A DNA stretch of 64,000 bases from Rosa chinensis (Eukaryota > Streptophyta > Magnoliopsida > Rosales > Rosaceae), in the NCBI RefSeq assembly GCF_002994745.2, contig NC_037088.1:46492911-46556910 (forward strand). Direction: 5' to 3'. Numbering within the stretch: position 1 is the stretch's first letter; each line of letters starts with the position of its first letter. Made by a program: the position numbers and the translations under genes. Shown piece by piece: positions 47,179 to 57,253 of the stretch. Under the pieces are notes generated by a model. That model ran no database searches. It worked only from the letters and a program-made list of their open reading frames with translations, and was not told where the DNA came from.

Positions 47179-48520
47179 TTCGATGCAAGCTGCATTGTGT
47201 TCGTAAATGCAAGTAGGCTCTTCAGTGGTAGAACTCAAACCACTAGTCCCTTGAATATGTGCAATGATAGTTCTTAACCATACACACTCAAGAATCGCCT
47301 CATGTAGAACAATGATCTCTGAGTGGTTCGAGGAGGTAGCCACAAAGGTTTGCTTGGTTGATCTCCAAGATATCGCTGTGTTCCCATTGGTAAATACATA
47401 ACCAGTTTGGGAACGATATGTGGGTCAGATACGTATCCAGCATCAGCAAAACCGACCAAAACGTCATTTGGCGTTTTAGTGTAGTGAGTGGCGTTTTCGC
47501 CATCAACATTTCCTTTAGGGATTGCAGTTCCATCTGCGGTCCCTCTTGTCTCTCTGTAGGGAAAGAACAGTCCCAAGTCAATGGTTCCTTTTAGGTATCG
47601 AAAATGTTCTTGATACCATTCCAATGACGCTGCGTTGGTGCTGAGCTAAATCTAGCTAACAAGTTCACTGAGAATGCAATGTCTGGTCGAGTAAATTGGA
47701 CTAAATACAATAATGCGCCTATTGCACTTAGATAGGGAATTTCAGCTCCCAACACTTGTTCGTCATCTTCCTTTGGACGAAATGGATCTTTCCTTGCATC
47801 CAAACTTCGACTGATCATGGGAGTGCTAGCAGGATGTGCTTTGTCCATGTTATATCGCCTGACTTTTGGACATATGCAGACTGGTGGATTAATATTCCAC
47901 AAACTCGGTGTTCTAGTTCAAGACCTAGATAGAATCGAGTTTTCCCAAGATCCTTCATCTCAAATTCGGATTTCAAGTAGCTCGCGGTTTCTCTTATTTC
48001 ATCAAGAGTACCAGTTATGACATATACTACTACAATTTGCAAATCCGGAACTTGTTTTCTTTATGAATACGCAGGGGCATAATTCATCGTTCTTATATCC
48101 CTTCCCAATCAAGTAGTCACTTAGACGGGTATACCACATCCGTCTGGATTGTTTCAATCCGTAAAGTGAGCGTTTCAACCTAGTTACAAATGAACTCCGT
48201 GGTTTAGAGTCACTTGGCTTGGGTAATGTAAGGCCATCAGGCACTTTCTTATATATCTCTGAATCTAGATCCCCATAGAGATATGCAGTAACCACATCTA
48301 TGAGCTGCATTTCCAGTCCTTTGGAAACTACTAAGCTAACTAAGTAGCGGAACGTTATAACGTCCATTACGGGAGAGTATGTCTCCTCGTAGTCAATTCC
48401 AGGGCGTTGTGAGAAACCTTGCGCCACAAGGCGAGCCTTGTACCTTAGGACTTCATTCTTCTCATTACGCTTTTTGACAAAGACTCATTTCTGTCCTACA
48501 GGCTTTACACTTGGTGGGGT
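47179..48520 (-). pseudogene. Copia reverse transcriptase and RNase H, decayed
   Basis: Minus-strand pieces in different frames: RT start (VAQGFSQRPGIDYEETYSPV near 48,420), QLIDVVTAYLYGDLDSEIYK, SLYGLKQS, then the palm. The YVDD motif is lost: VVVYV runs straight into ITGTLDEI near 48,030, so the catalytic Asp pair is deleted. Later pieces give PYLSAIGALLYL, TRPDIAFSVNLL and the RNase H (FADAGYVSDP, NAACIEQ). A TGA near 48,483 replaces Trp in the usual KWVFV. The gypsy element cuts the domain at 47,174-47,178. No active enzyme is possible. Confidence 0.88.
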
Positions 48521-49138
48521 TAGCACTACCTGACCAAATACCTGTCTCTTTGTCAGAGAATCTAATTCTACCTGGATTGATTCTTTCCATTTAGGCCAAT
48601 CTGCTCTTTGTTGACTTTTTTTTCAACAGAGTGGGGTTCGATATCATCGTGCTCTATGATTCCTTGAGCAACAGTATATATCATCAATGTGTATGGAAGA
48701 TCTTTCTATCAACTCATATGTACTCTCGTAATCCTTTGAGATTTCTTTGTTCTCTGGAATCATTTCAAACATCGGAGCGTCCTCCAGTATTGATTCATGG
48801 ACATAACTATAATCAGAGACAATCTCATGAGAGGGATTCTATACATTGATGATTGGTTTGTGCCTTACTCACCCTCTTCTTCCTTGGGTGAGTGTCAATC
48901 GAACCAAGTGGCCTCCCCCTCTTCCTTGGGGAGCCACGGCCTCAACCACACCTCCACTAAGTGGGGTTGCAGTGCCTCTATCTACCGCACAGTGCCCCTT
49001 GTTGGGGATTTCTAACCTTGCAGGCACATTTGCAGCTGGTATATATGATCTCGTCACTTTTACGATATCAGTAAACGCATCAGGCATCGAATCTGCTACG
49101 TTCTGAAGATCGATTATTCTTTTCACTTCACTTTCACT

Positions 49139-50323
49139 TTATGAAGTGTGGGGATCAAGATGAGACAGAGTGGGGACAAACCACGACAATTCCTGTCGTT
49201 CCCTTGGAAAATCCTTTTTCCTATCTCCCCCTAACGACGGGAAGACTGTCTCATCAAAGTGACAATCCGCAAATCTAGCGGTAGAGAGATCGCCTGTCAA
49301 GGGTTCCAAATAGTGGATAATTGTTGGGGATTCGTATCCAACATAAATACTTAATCGTCTCTGAGGACCCATTTTGGTGCGCTGTGGGGGCGCAATAGGC
49401 ACATATACTGCTCAACCAAATATGCGTAAGTGTGGAGTGTCAAGCTCATATCCAGTTACCAACTGGTACGCAGAAAATGGTTGGCTAGCTGTGGGTCTTA
49501 AACGAATAAGTAAAGCTGCGTGCAATTTTGCATAACCCCATGCAGATATAGGCAGGTTGGTGCGCATAACCAATGCCCTAGCCATCATCTGTATCCTTTT
49601 GATGGTGGCTTCTGCGAGACCATTTTGTGTATGCACATGGGATACAGGATGCTCTACATCGATCCAAATAGATATGCAATAATCATCAAATTCTTTTGAT
49701 GTAAAACTCTCCAACATTATCAAGCCTTATAGACTTGATAGGGTGATCAGGGTGGTGAGCCCTCAAACGTATAATCTCTGCTAGGAGTATTGCAGCATTT
49801 CTTGTGGACAATAAAACGACATGTGACCAGTTTGTCGAAGCATCCACCAGAACCATAAAGTACTTGAATGGTTCGCATTCTGGATGGATAGGTCCACAGA
49901 CATCTCTTTGTATCCTTTGTAAGAATGGAATGTTTTGTTTTGTATCTTTAGCATAGGAAGGTCTCGATCCTGTTTTTGCTAAAGAGCAGGCTTTGCAAAA
50001 CGAGTGATGTACCTTTGAAATAGTCAATGAGGCATAATGGGAGGGAGGTAGTGCTTCTGGTACTTCAGAAGGCAATGACTGCATTTGAGCAATACTAGAA
50101 CCGACACCTTGCAGTGTGGCGGATTTTTCTCCCATTTTTCACTCGAAAGAAGGGATGTCCGTGTGAGTTCTTGAAAAATACGGATCATCATGTCACGACC
50201 TCGGTGCCATAGGCGGTCATGCAAAAGCCTGTATGAGTCAGTGTCCCACAATTCATCGTTGATGACAGTATAGGATTCAATGATCCGAATCGTAGTGAGG
50301 TACAGTCCACTAAATTGACTCAT
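49139..50323 (-). pseudogene. Copia integrase, decayed
   Basis: Pieces include the pre-integrase motif (LLHDRLWHRGRDMMIRI, 50,230 region), FCKACSLAKT, FLQRIQRDVCGPIHPECEPF and KYFMVLVDAS, then IRLDNVGEF, FTSKEFDDYCI and a C-terminal part (FADCHFDETVFPSLGG). A frameshift near 49,700-49,720 splits the catalytic core, and a stop follows LRIFG at 49,412. The GKNP-like linker region is missing or degraded. Confidence 0.85.
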
Positions 50324-50519
50324 AAGTTTCTCTAAGATGTGTTTCCTTCCACAATCATTAGATGTAATATCAAGGTATTCAATTCCATTCTCACGGTGTG
50401 TTTTTACGTGATAACCGTTGGCACAAATTGCTTTGAAACATTAACAAGGTTCGATTAGCTCTTGGTGCATATAGAGCGTCTGTGACTTGAAATGTTGCGC
50501 CATTAGGCAGCAAAAAATT

Positions 50520-50700
50520 TGACAGTTCCTCGCCATTTTATTAGTTTTGATAATCCAATCATCGTAGTCACAGAGGAATTATGGGCTATTAGTTCAATGA
50601 ATAATTGCCTATTACTTAATATTGTGTGGGTAGTCCCACTATCATCTAAGCACTCAAGTTCTCCTCCATTCATTCCTACAAATAAATGGGAGGTATTTAG
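50520..50700 (-). pseudogene. Copia protease remnant
   Basis: A short minus-strand frame reads ECLDDSGTTHTIL, the aspartic protease active site, and breaks after KFFAA near 50,518 by frameshift before LPNGATF. It lies between gag and integrase as expected. Confidence 0.65.
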
Positions 50701-51221
50701 AAAATATAACTCATATTCTTTAGAGTATTTCTATTTGCGTAGAATGGTATTCTTTTCATTCTAATAATTTTTCTCTAGATGTATTGCTTTACATCTTTAT
50801 AGTGCTATGTCGAACCATGTAAATATGTGTAGTAAATAAATTTGAATAAATTCAGTGCTTCAGAATAAAATTCAAAATTTATTAATAAGCCAACGATAAT
50901 CAAATCAAGGTCTTGTTCAGAAATCTTATTCATCAATCCATGATTGAAAATAAACTTTAAGACCAAACAATAGTCTAATTAAAAATGAGGCATTATGCCT
51001 TCACAACTGTCTTTGGAAAATAAAATGAATAAAGCAGATCAGTCAAGATTGAGAGCATCCATTGACTAAGCAAGTTCCTCTTTGCCATTGGAGTCTGCAA
51101 CTGTAAGGTTCACGTCTAGGTCATGACCTCCTTCTTCCATATAGTGAGCCACTTGTTCTTTAGACTCTCTATACCTCTTGTAATTGGCTACTACTCTGTT
51201 GTTTGCTTGGCAGTTCTTGTA

Positions 51222-52013
51222 CTAATGCCCAATGAATCCACACCTATAGCATGGTTCATTGTCAACTCTTTCCTTTGGCATCTTGTTTCCATGATCCCCA
51301 TGTCCCTTTCCACGTGGTGCATTGTTGCCACGTGGGTAGGGATCAACACGTCTAAACCCCCTTGCATTAGAGTTATTTCCACCTTTCATTTTTTCATAAT
51401 TAGCCTCGGGAATTTTCTTTGTCCCAGTGGGCCTGGCATTGTTATTCAAGAGAATCTTATTTTGTCTCTCAGCCACTTGCAGTAGGCTTATCAACTTATT
51501 GAAGGTTGTGATTCTTTTGTTGTCATAATCCAACTGATACTGGTTCGCTAGTATAAAAGCTGAATTAGGAAAGGTGGTAAGAGTCTTGTAGATCATATCA
51601 TCTTCTGTGATTTCCCTTCCACAGAAATTGAGACGTGCCTTTAAGCGCAACATGTCCTTGTTGAAGTCATTGACCTTTTTATAGTCAAGCAAGCGGATTC
51701 CATTCCACTGAACAGCCAGTCCTGGGAGCAAAGTATCGTGAATGTTCCCAAAACGTCTTTTAAGGGCATCCCACAGTGCTTTGGGTGTCTTCAACTGAAG
51801 GTACTCCCAGCGTAGGCTAGGATCAATATGTCGCCTCAGAAAAATTAAGGCATCTGCTTTCACCTTATTAGATAGTTCATCATCTTTGGGATCAGTAATG
51901 GTGGCAGTGTAGTCTTTTGCCACAAAGGCAGTTTCCATATCGGAAACCCAACGATGGTACTCAAGTCCTTCTGAGTCCAAGATGTCAAACTCAGGTCGAG
52001 TTGGATCAGCCAT
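51222..52013 (-). pseudogene. Copia Gag, truncated by a stop in the zinc knuckle
   Basis: 263 codons starting MADPTRPEFDILDSEG, with a UBN2-type Gag core (LRRHIDPSLRWEYLQLKTPK, LWDALKRRF, DMLRLKARLNFCG). The CCHC knuckle begins CYRCGFIGH and is then cut by TAG at 51,222-51,224, with the last Cys still readable downstream (YKNC). The core itself is undamaged. Confidence 0.88.
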
Positions 52014-52472
52014 CTACATAAAACAAGAGAGAAGATATAAATTACGCAGTCATAAAGACATCCACGTGAATTATTTTCCAAAAATATGAGTTAGATTTCA
52101 AGACCAAGATTCGTAATGGTCACACATTTTTTTTTTTCGATGCTACGTGAAAATGCATTATCACGGTGAGTATGTATAATGCTCATGAATTTTCATTATC
52201 ATGGCAAAGCGGATTGTATATGTTGCATTCTAAAATTAATAATAGCACATTTAATAATAAATAATAAAAAACATAGCATATAATAAATTACATGGCATGC
52301 TCAAATGTCACAAATATATACCAAAATATATGCCACATATAATAATAGCGATAATATATCATGCGTAAAATAAAATATAAATAATAGCATAATATAAAGG
52401 CATGCTTAGGAATAATTATATAAGAGTAAATAAAATTCACAAAACATGCTCACAATTGCATAATAAAAACAT
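52014..52472 (-). other. Copia 5' untranslated leader, gag-proximal part
   Basis: AT-rich with repeated CATGC and ATAATA motifs, like 60,838-61,030. The two parts were contiguous before the virus inserted. No gene. Confidence 0.6.
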
Positions 52473-52658
52473 GGGATAATGCTCATACACCCCGATTCTA
52501 CCAAAATACTTCCCCAAAACCCCAGCTAATTATTTCCTTTCCCTTTCACACAAGTATCTGTCTCTTTCTTTCTCACTTGCACAAACTCTCACTTTTTCTT
52601 CCAGCTGTACCCTTGTGATGTTTATATATATTTAATATTTCTGTTACGATTATGAAAC

Positions 52659-52997
52659 GTGGTGGGCCCATTCTCAAAATTATTTAAACAGAAGTCTGTT
52701 AGTTTTCATCTTCCATTCAAAGATAAACAGTACGATTTACTATTCATAATTTCGATCGTTGACAGACTCGAATTAGTAGCTATCTGCAAACATACTGAAA
52801 AAGAACTGCAAACAGAAAAAGAAAAATTGAGAAAATTGAAGGCCTATAGAGATAATCTTAATAGAGAATCCCCCAACTATTGGGATATCATTTATAGACT
52901 TCAAAATAGAATTTATAAAATAGAAGAAGAGATAGAAAATCTCTTATATGTTCTGAAAGAGGAACAAAAACCTCTTGATCACTTGAGCATTGGTTAG
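52659..52997 (+). CDS. Caulimovirid leader ORF, coiled coil, 112 aa
   Basis: An open frame just before the primer binding site. The C-terminal two thirds are a charged coiled coil (KHTEKELQTEKEKLRKLKA). I do not recognise a homologue. In pararetroviruses this position is in the RNA leader, so it may be a small extra protein or an upstream ORF. Confidence 0.45.
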   Translation: MVGPFSKLFKQKSVSFHLPFKDKQYDLLFIISIVDRLELVAICKHTEKELQTEKEKLRKLKAYRDNLNRESPNYWDIIYRLQNRIYKIEEEIENLLYVLKEEQKPLDHLSIG

Positions 52998-53010
52998 ATC
53001 CGCACCCAAC

Positions 53011-53022
53011 TGGTATCAGAGC
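53011..53022 (+). other. Caulimovirid primer binding site (tRNA-Met)
   Basis: TGGTATCAGAGC is complementary to the 3' end of plant initiator tRNA-Met, the standard minus-strand primer of Caulimoviridae (family knowledge). Confidence 0.9.
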
Positions 53023-53054
53023 TTGTAAAAGGCTCAAAGGAGAACCCCTCCTTA

Positions 53055-53473
53055 ATGGGGACAATGTCCGAATTGTTACTAGAGAAAATAAATTCTCTAC
53101 TAAAAGCTTCTGATGAGAAATATCAGAAGATGTTACTAGAAATATCTAGATGTCAGTCGACACTAGAAACAATACCTGCTATAATCCACCAATTGGAAAG
53201 ATTGGAAAACAAACTGGATTATATCAAAGAACTTCCAAAACGGAAGAAGAAAGACTGACAAGTGTCAGTAGAAAAATCAAAGAACAGCAAAAAACGCTGG
53301 AATCTATACTGAAGGACAAGAAATTGCCTACAGTAAAAAAGAAGACTAATGGGTTCAAACCATTAGAGAAACCAGACTCAAATCGTGTTCCTAACATGAT
53401 TTTTCTGGAACCATCTACTAGTCATACTAGTATCCGGTATGAAAATCCGGAGAATACAGAAAAAGAGAATTGA
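53055..53473 (+). CDS. Caulimovirid small ORFs (virion-associated-like)
   Basis: Two overlapping frames: 53,055-53,258 (67 aa, coiled coil with ILE/Leu heptads) and 53,150-53,473 (107 aa by an early start, with the lysine-rich KEQQKTLESILKDKK and a Pro/Ser tail). Together they resemble a virion-associated protein, N-terminal coiled coil followed by a basic C-terminus, divided between two frames. Whether this is one gene with a break or two genes cannot be decided here. The second ends 4 nt inside the movement protein start. Confidence 0.5.
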
Positions 53474-54630
53474 AGATGTTAAGCATCTTTGGAAAAAAGA
53501 AAGGAGTTCAACTTTTAAATGCCGAAGAATTTGAGTTCAATGAGATTGAACAAGAAGTAAAAAATTCCTCAATCCCAAAGTTAGATTTCAAACAGATCTA
53601 CAAAAGAGGAAAGTTTGATCTAATGGACAGCCATTATTTTAAACTACTGGAGATTACAACCCCAGCAACCGCCGGTGGAGAGACTGATCTTCTACTGATC
53701 ACTCTAGCAGAAGTTGCCAGAGCACAAGCAAAAAAATATCAATTTATGCATATTGGAGCAGTCCAAGTAGGCATAAATCTGCTCGCTCGAGAAGGTATAA
53801 ACTGTTCAGTCCTCTGTGTACTACAGGACAACAGGTTAACAGACTTCCAAGATAGTCTGTTGGGAACACTCGAAGCATCTTTATGTGACCAAGTGGCATA
53901 TTTCAACTGCTTCCCCAACTTCACCACCAGCTTGAAAGATGCAGCTCATTGTCTCAGACTGAGAGTCAAGACAGATGGCATATCCATGAAAGAAGATATG
54001 CAAGAACTAGCAATAGTATATAGGATATACTATAAATTGATGAGTACTACAGTAGCTCCTAAGACACGGATTACAAATATCCCAGGTCTTACTACTGGAT
54101 TCCTCACCAATCAGAAGAACCATTCACAGCAGATCCACAAAGTTACTTGGAATGAAGTAACATTTCCTCTTGAATGGAAATTATCCGGTCCAAAAAAGCA
54201 ACCGGAAAGAGCAAAAGCAAAAATCTACGAGAGTAGAAGAACTGGAGAAATCAGCCTCAACTTCGACAATCACAGAAAGAGTGATGTCTGTCCTGAGAAC
54301 CTCAGGATGAACAGCAATCTTCTGAGAAGAAGCTACAGCACCAGAGAAGCAAGTGTCAGTGGTACAAAACCCACTATTGAAGAACCAATATCAGAAGAAG
54401 ATCTGGAAGCTGATCTATGCAGACCAGTCCATATGCTCAGAGCTGAGAAGCTCTATGATCTTTACAAAGAAGCTGAGAATTGTGAAAGTCCTGAACGATT
54501 AGAAAAACTAATCGAGGAAATGAAAGAATTCAAATGCAGAAAGACAAGAAAAGTCTTTCCTTACCAAGATGTTGAAATGGAAGAAGGAGGAAGCTCCAGA
54601 ACTTTCATAAAAAAGAAACAAGGGAAATGA
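53470..54630 (+). CDS. Caulimovirid movement protein (30K superfamily)
   Basis: 386 codons, uninterrupted. The central part (about residues 95-160: FMHIGAVQVGINLLAREGIN, LCVLQDNRLTDFQDS) has the pattern of the 30K movement proteins, which widen plasmodesmata for cell-to-cell spread. The C-terminal third is charged and probably disordered. It overlaps the preceding ORF (ATGA-like, 53,470-53,473) and the coat ORF (54,627-54,630), as in polycistronic pararetroviral RNAs. Confidence 0.8.
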   Translation: MKMLSIFGKKKGVQLLNAEEFEFNEIEQEVKNSSIPKLDFKQIYKRGKFDLMDSHYFKLLEITTPATAGGETDLLLITLAEVARAQAKKYQFMHIGAVQVGINLLAREGINCSVLCVLQDNRLTDFQDSLLGTLEASLCDQVAYFNCFPNFTTSLKDAAHCLRLRVKTDGISMKEDMQELAIVYRIYYKLMSTTVAPKTRITNIPGLTTGFLTNQKNHSQQIHKVTWNEVTFPLEWKLSGPKKQPERAKAKIYESRRTGEISLNFDNHRKSDVCPENLRMNSNLLRRSYSTREASVSGTKPTIEEPISEEDLEADLCRPVHMLRAEKLYDLYKEAENCESPERLEKLIEEMKEFKCRKTRKVFPYQDVEMEEGGSSRTFIKKKQGK

Positions 54631-55679
54631 AACTCCCAGTTCAGAAAGCCCCCACGGGTAAAAAAGGAGAAAGAAATTCTCAAAGATTCGTCCCCGAGGA
54701 CAATCTGCCAAGAGTTCCGATCACGAACTATGGCATCTGGTTGAATCTAGACAAGAGTCTAGACAAAAGAAAAACCATTGACCAATGGGTAGATAGCCTG
54801 ATGATGGCCTCTGCACTCACCCTTGGAAAATTTGAAGCACCAGATTTGCAGGTGTACTATGAAACTACTCTCACTGGAGTAGCAAAAAAGTACTACCTAT
54901 CTTTCAAAGAAACTACCAGAGGAAGAGACTGGCTTGAAGAGATAAAAAATTCAAAGTCTCCGTATGATTTTGCAGTACCCCTGTACGATCAATTCTGTGG
55001 AGATCTCTCAAATCTGAGTGAGAAAGCCAAAGAAACGGCAAAGTCGAATATCTATGCTCTCAAGATCTGTGACATGAGATATTTCGAAGAATACCTGAAT
55101 GAATTTCAGGAATATTACTGTACAATTGGTGAACTAGAGAATACTGATCTAGTTAATCTGTTGCACAGAAAGCTCCCTGAACCATGGAGAACAGCTGTGA
55201 GAGAAAGCATAGCTGAAAAACCAATTGAACGATTTTCAGTTGGAGGAATTGCCGACAGAATCCGGCAACTACTGAAGGAGCAATGCAAAGCCAATCTTAG
55301 AGCTAAGATGGCCAAGAAGCAACTCAAAGGAGTTGAAAATTTCTGTTACGGAATACTGGATATACCCACAAACTGGGGATGTCATGAATCCAAATTCCAC
55401 AGAAAGAAGAAAAAAGAAAAATATTACTCGAAAAAATTCAAAAAGAGTAATCAGAGAAAGAATTGGAGATTCAAGAAAAGCTCCAATTACAAGAAGCAAC
55501 AGGATGAAGATCCAAAAAGAAATTCTTCAAGAAAAAGAAGAATACTCAGCAGCATAAACAACCTAGCAAGAAAGCTTGCAGATGTTGGTTGTGTAAAGCT
55601 GAAGGGCACCATGCCAATGAATGCCCGGAAAAGGGTAACAGATCTACTAAAGCTCTCTTTGAAGAATATGAGCAAATAG
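54627..55679 (+). pseudogene. Caulimovirid coat protein, frame broken near the C-terminus
   Basis: 350 codons. The N-terminal 230 residues form a capsid-like helical domain (IDQWVDSLMMASALTLGKFE; LVNLLHRKLPEPW), followed by a very basic lysine-rich tail. The zinc knuckle that should close the protein (CWLCKAEGHHANEC) is read in another frame from about 55,577, so a frameshift lies in the A/G-rich stretch between about 55,340 and 55,540. The tail in this frame after that is not meaningful. It starts on the ATGA overlapping the movement protein stop. Confidence 0.75.
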
Positions 55680-57253
55680 TAGAGGTAGCAAATATGAAAG
55701 GCTACGAACTAGCCTATTCTGATGATGAAGATGACGACAGGTCAGTCTATTCTGCCTGGTCTGAAGAAGAAGAAAGTTCATCAGAAGAGTCTGAGATAGA
55801 TTCTGAAGTAGAGTACTTCGAATCCAGACAAATGAACGTTTTGAAAGTCAAAAACTGGGAAGAAAGCAAGACAGAATCCTTCATGTCTTCTTATCAGGTG
55901 AACCCTGGTTCATTCGTCTGTGACTACTGTTTATGTCACGAGAAGAATGGTCTCCCTATGTTCTGTGAAGAGTCTAAAAAGACGTATCACAAAGAATGCT
56001 TCATAGCTGAAGCAAGAAGAAAAACCAAGAATGGTCTTGTCAGCCAATGGGTTGAGCAAGAATATGAAGAGTATTTCGCTGAGAAAAAAGCGAAAGAAGT
56101 TGAAACTCTGTTCCAGGAAACCATGGAACAAACAAAGAATGTTGCAACAACTGTAGTCCAAGAAACGACTATGGAACAACCATCTTCCTCAGAAATAAAG
56201 GAAGAAATCATCGGTGAAGAAACAATCGATGAAGATATTGAACTGGTTGAAATACCAGAAAATGTCCATCTCTTAGAAAGACAAGAGATAGCTGCGGATA
56301 CTGATACATGGGATCTACTTGGCCAACCTTCCGGCAAGTTTGATTACAAAGTCAGATATGATCCTCCCCCCTGGTTCAGTAATCCAGACAGCAAAGAGAT
56401 AACTCCTACAGATTGGGATGATGATGACAAATCACCCACTCAGGAAAATGTTCCAAAAGAATGTAAACCATTCATTCCAACGGAACAAGCTCAAGAAAAT
56501 GAGCTTCACCAATCGAAAGTCGTCTCTACAAGTAGATACAGCAACTACATAGAGATCGGACTCAAGTTCCCTGATCACAGGAAATATCATCTACATGCTT
56601 TTGTAGATAATGGATCAGGATTTACTGTTGCAAAGAGATTTGCAATTCCAGAAGAACTCTGGAACGAAGACAAGAAAAAGTCAGCTACTGGTGTTACATT
56701 CGATGGAAGCCATCTCACCATGAAGAAAGTAGCAAAAAATGTTCATATCACCATTGGTGGAGGAACATTTATCATCCAGAATGTTTGGCAATCTGAAGGC
56801 CAAGGATCTGATTTCTTGTTGGGCAATGATTTTATTCTCCAACAACGATTCATTCAGGATGAAGAAGCGATAGGCTTCAGAAAAGGAGAACGGGTGTTCT
56901 GGGCTGACCGCCTCACACAAGCATTCAGTGTGGCCGGTCCCGGTTTTACTACTCAGTATCAGAGATCGCAACAGAATAGTGGTGATCTTACCCCCTACAA
57001 ACCCAAATTTCAACCCATACTCCAAATCAAACAACAAGAAGAACTGCTTGTTGAAGAATCTTCAGAAGAAGAAGAAGAAGCTAGTGAAGATGAAGAAATA
57101 GTTTCATCCACGAGCACAACCTCAAGCACTTTCAGAACAAGCTTGAGTCTCAACAAACTCCCACTCTTGACAAAATCAAGAAACTACTCGAGCAGAATGT
57201 GGATACAAATCCTCAGAAGTTTTGGGAAAAAGACCCAGTGGTCTGTGAATTGA
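55541..57253 (+). pseudogene. Caulimovirid coat zinc knuckle, second Cys/His cluster and aspartic protease
   Basis: One frame carrying, in order, the CX2CX4HX4C knuckle at 55,583-55,624, an acidic Ser/Glu-rich stretch, a second Cys/His cluster at about 55,919-56,000 (CDYC…MFC…HKEC), a long acidic linker, and a retropepsin-like domain near 56,600 (HAFVDNGSGFTVAKRF, with DNG in place of DTG/DSG; LLGNDF later). It ends in a frame that overlaps the RT frame from 57,199, so protease and RT are separated by a second shift near 57,100-57,200. In related viruses they share one ORF (family knowledge). Confidence 0.7.
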
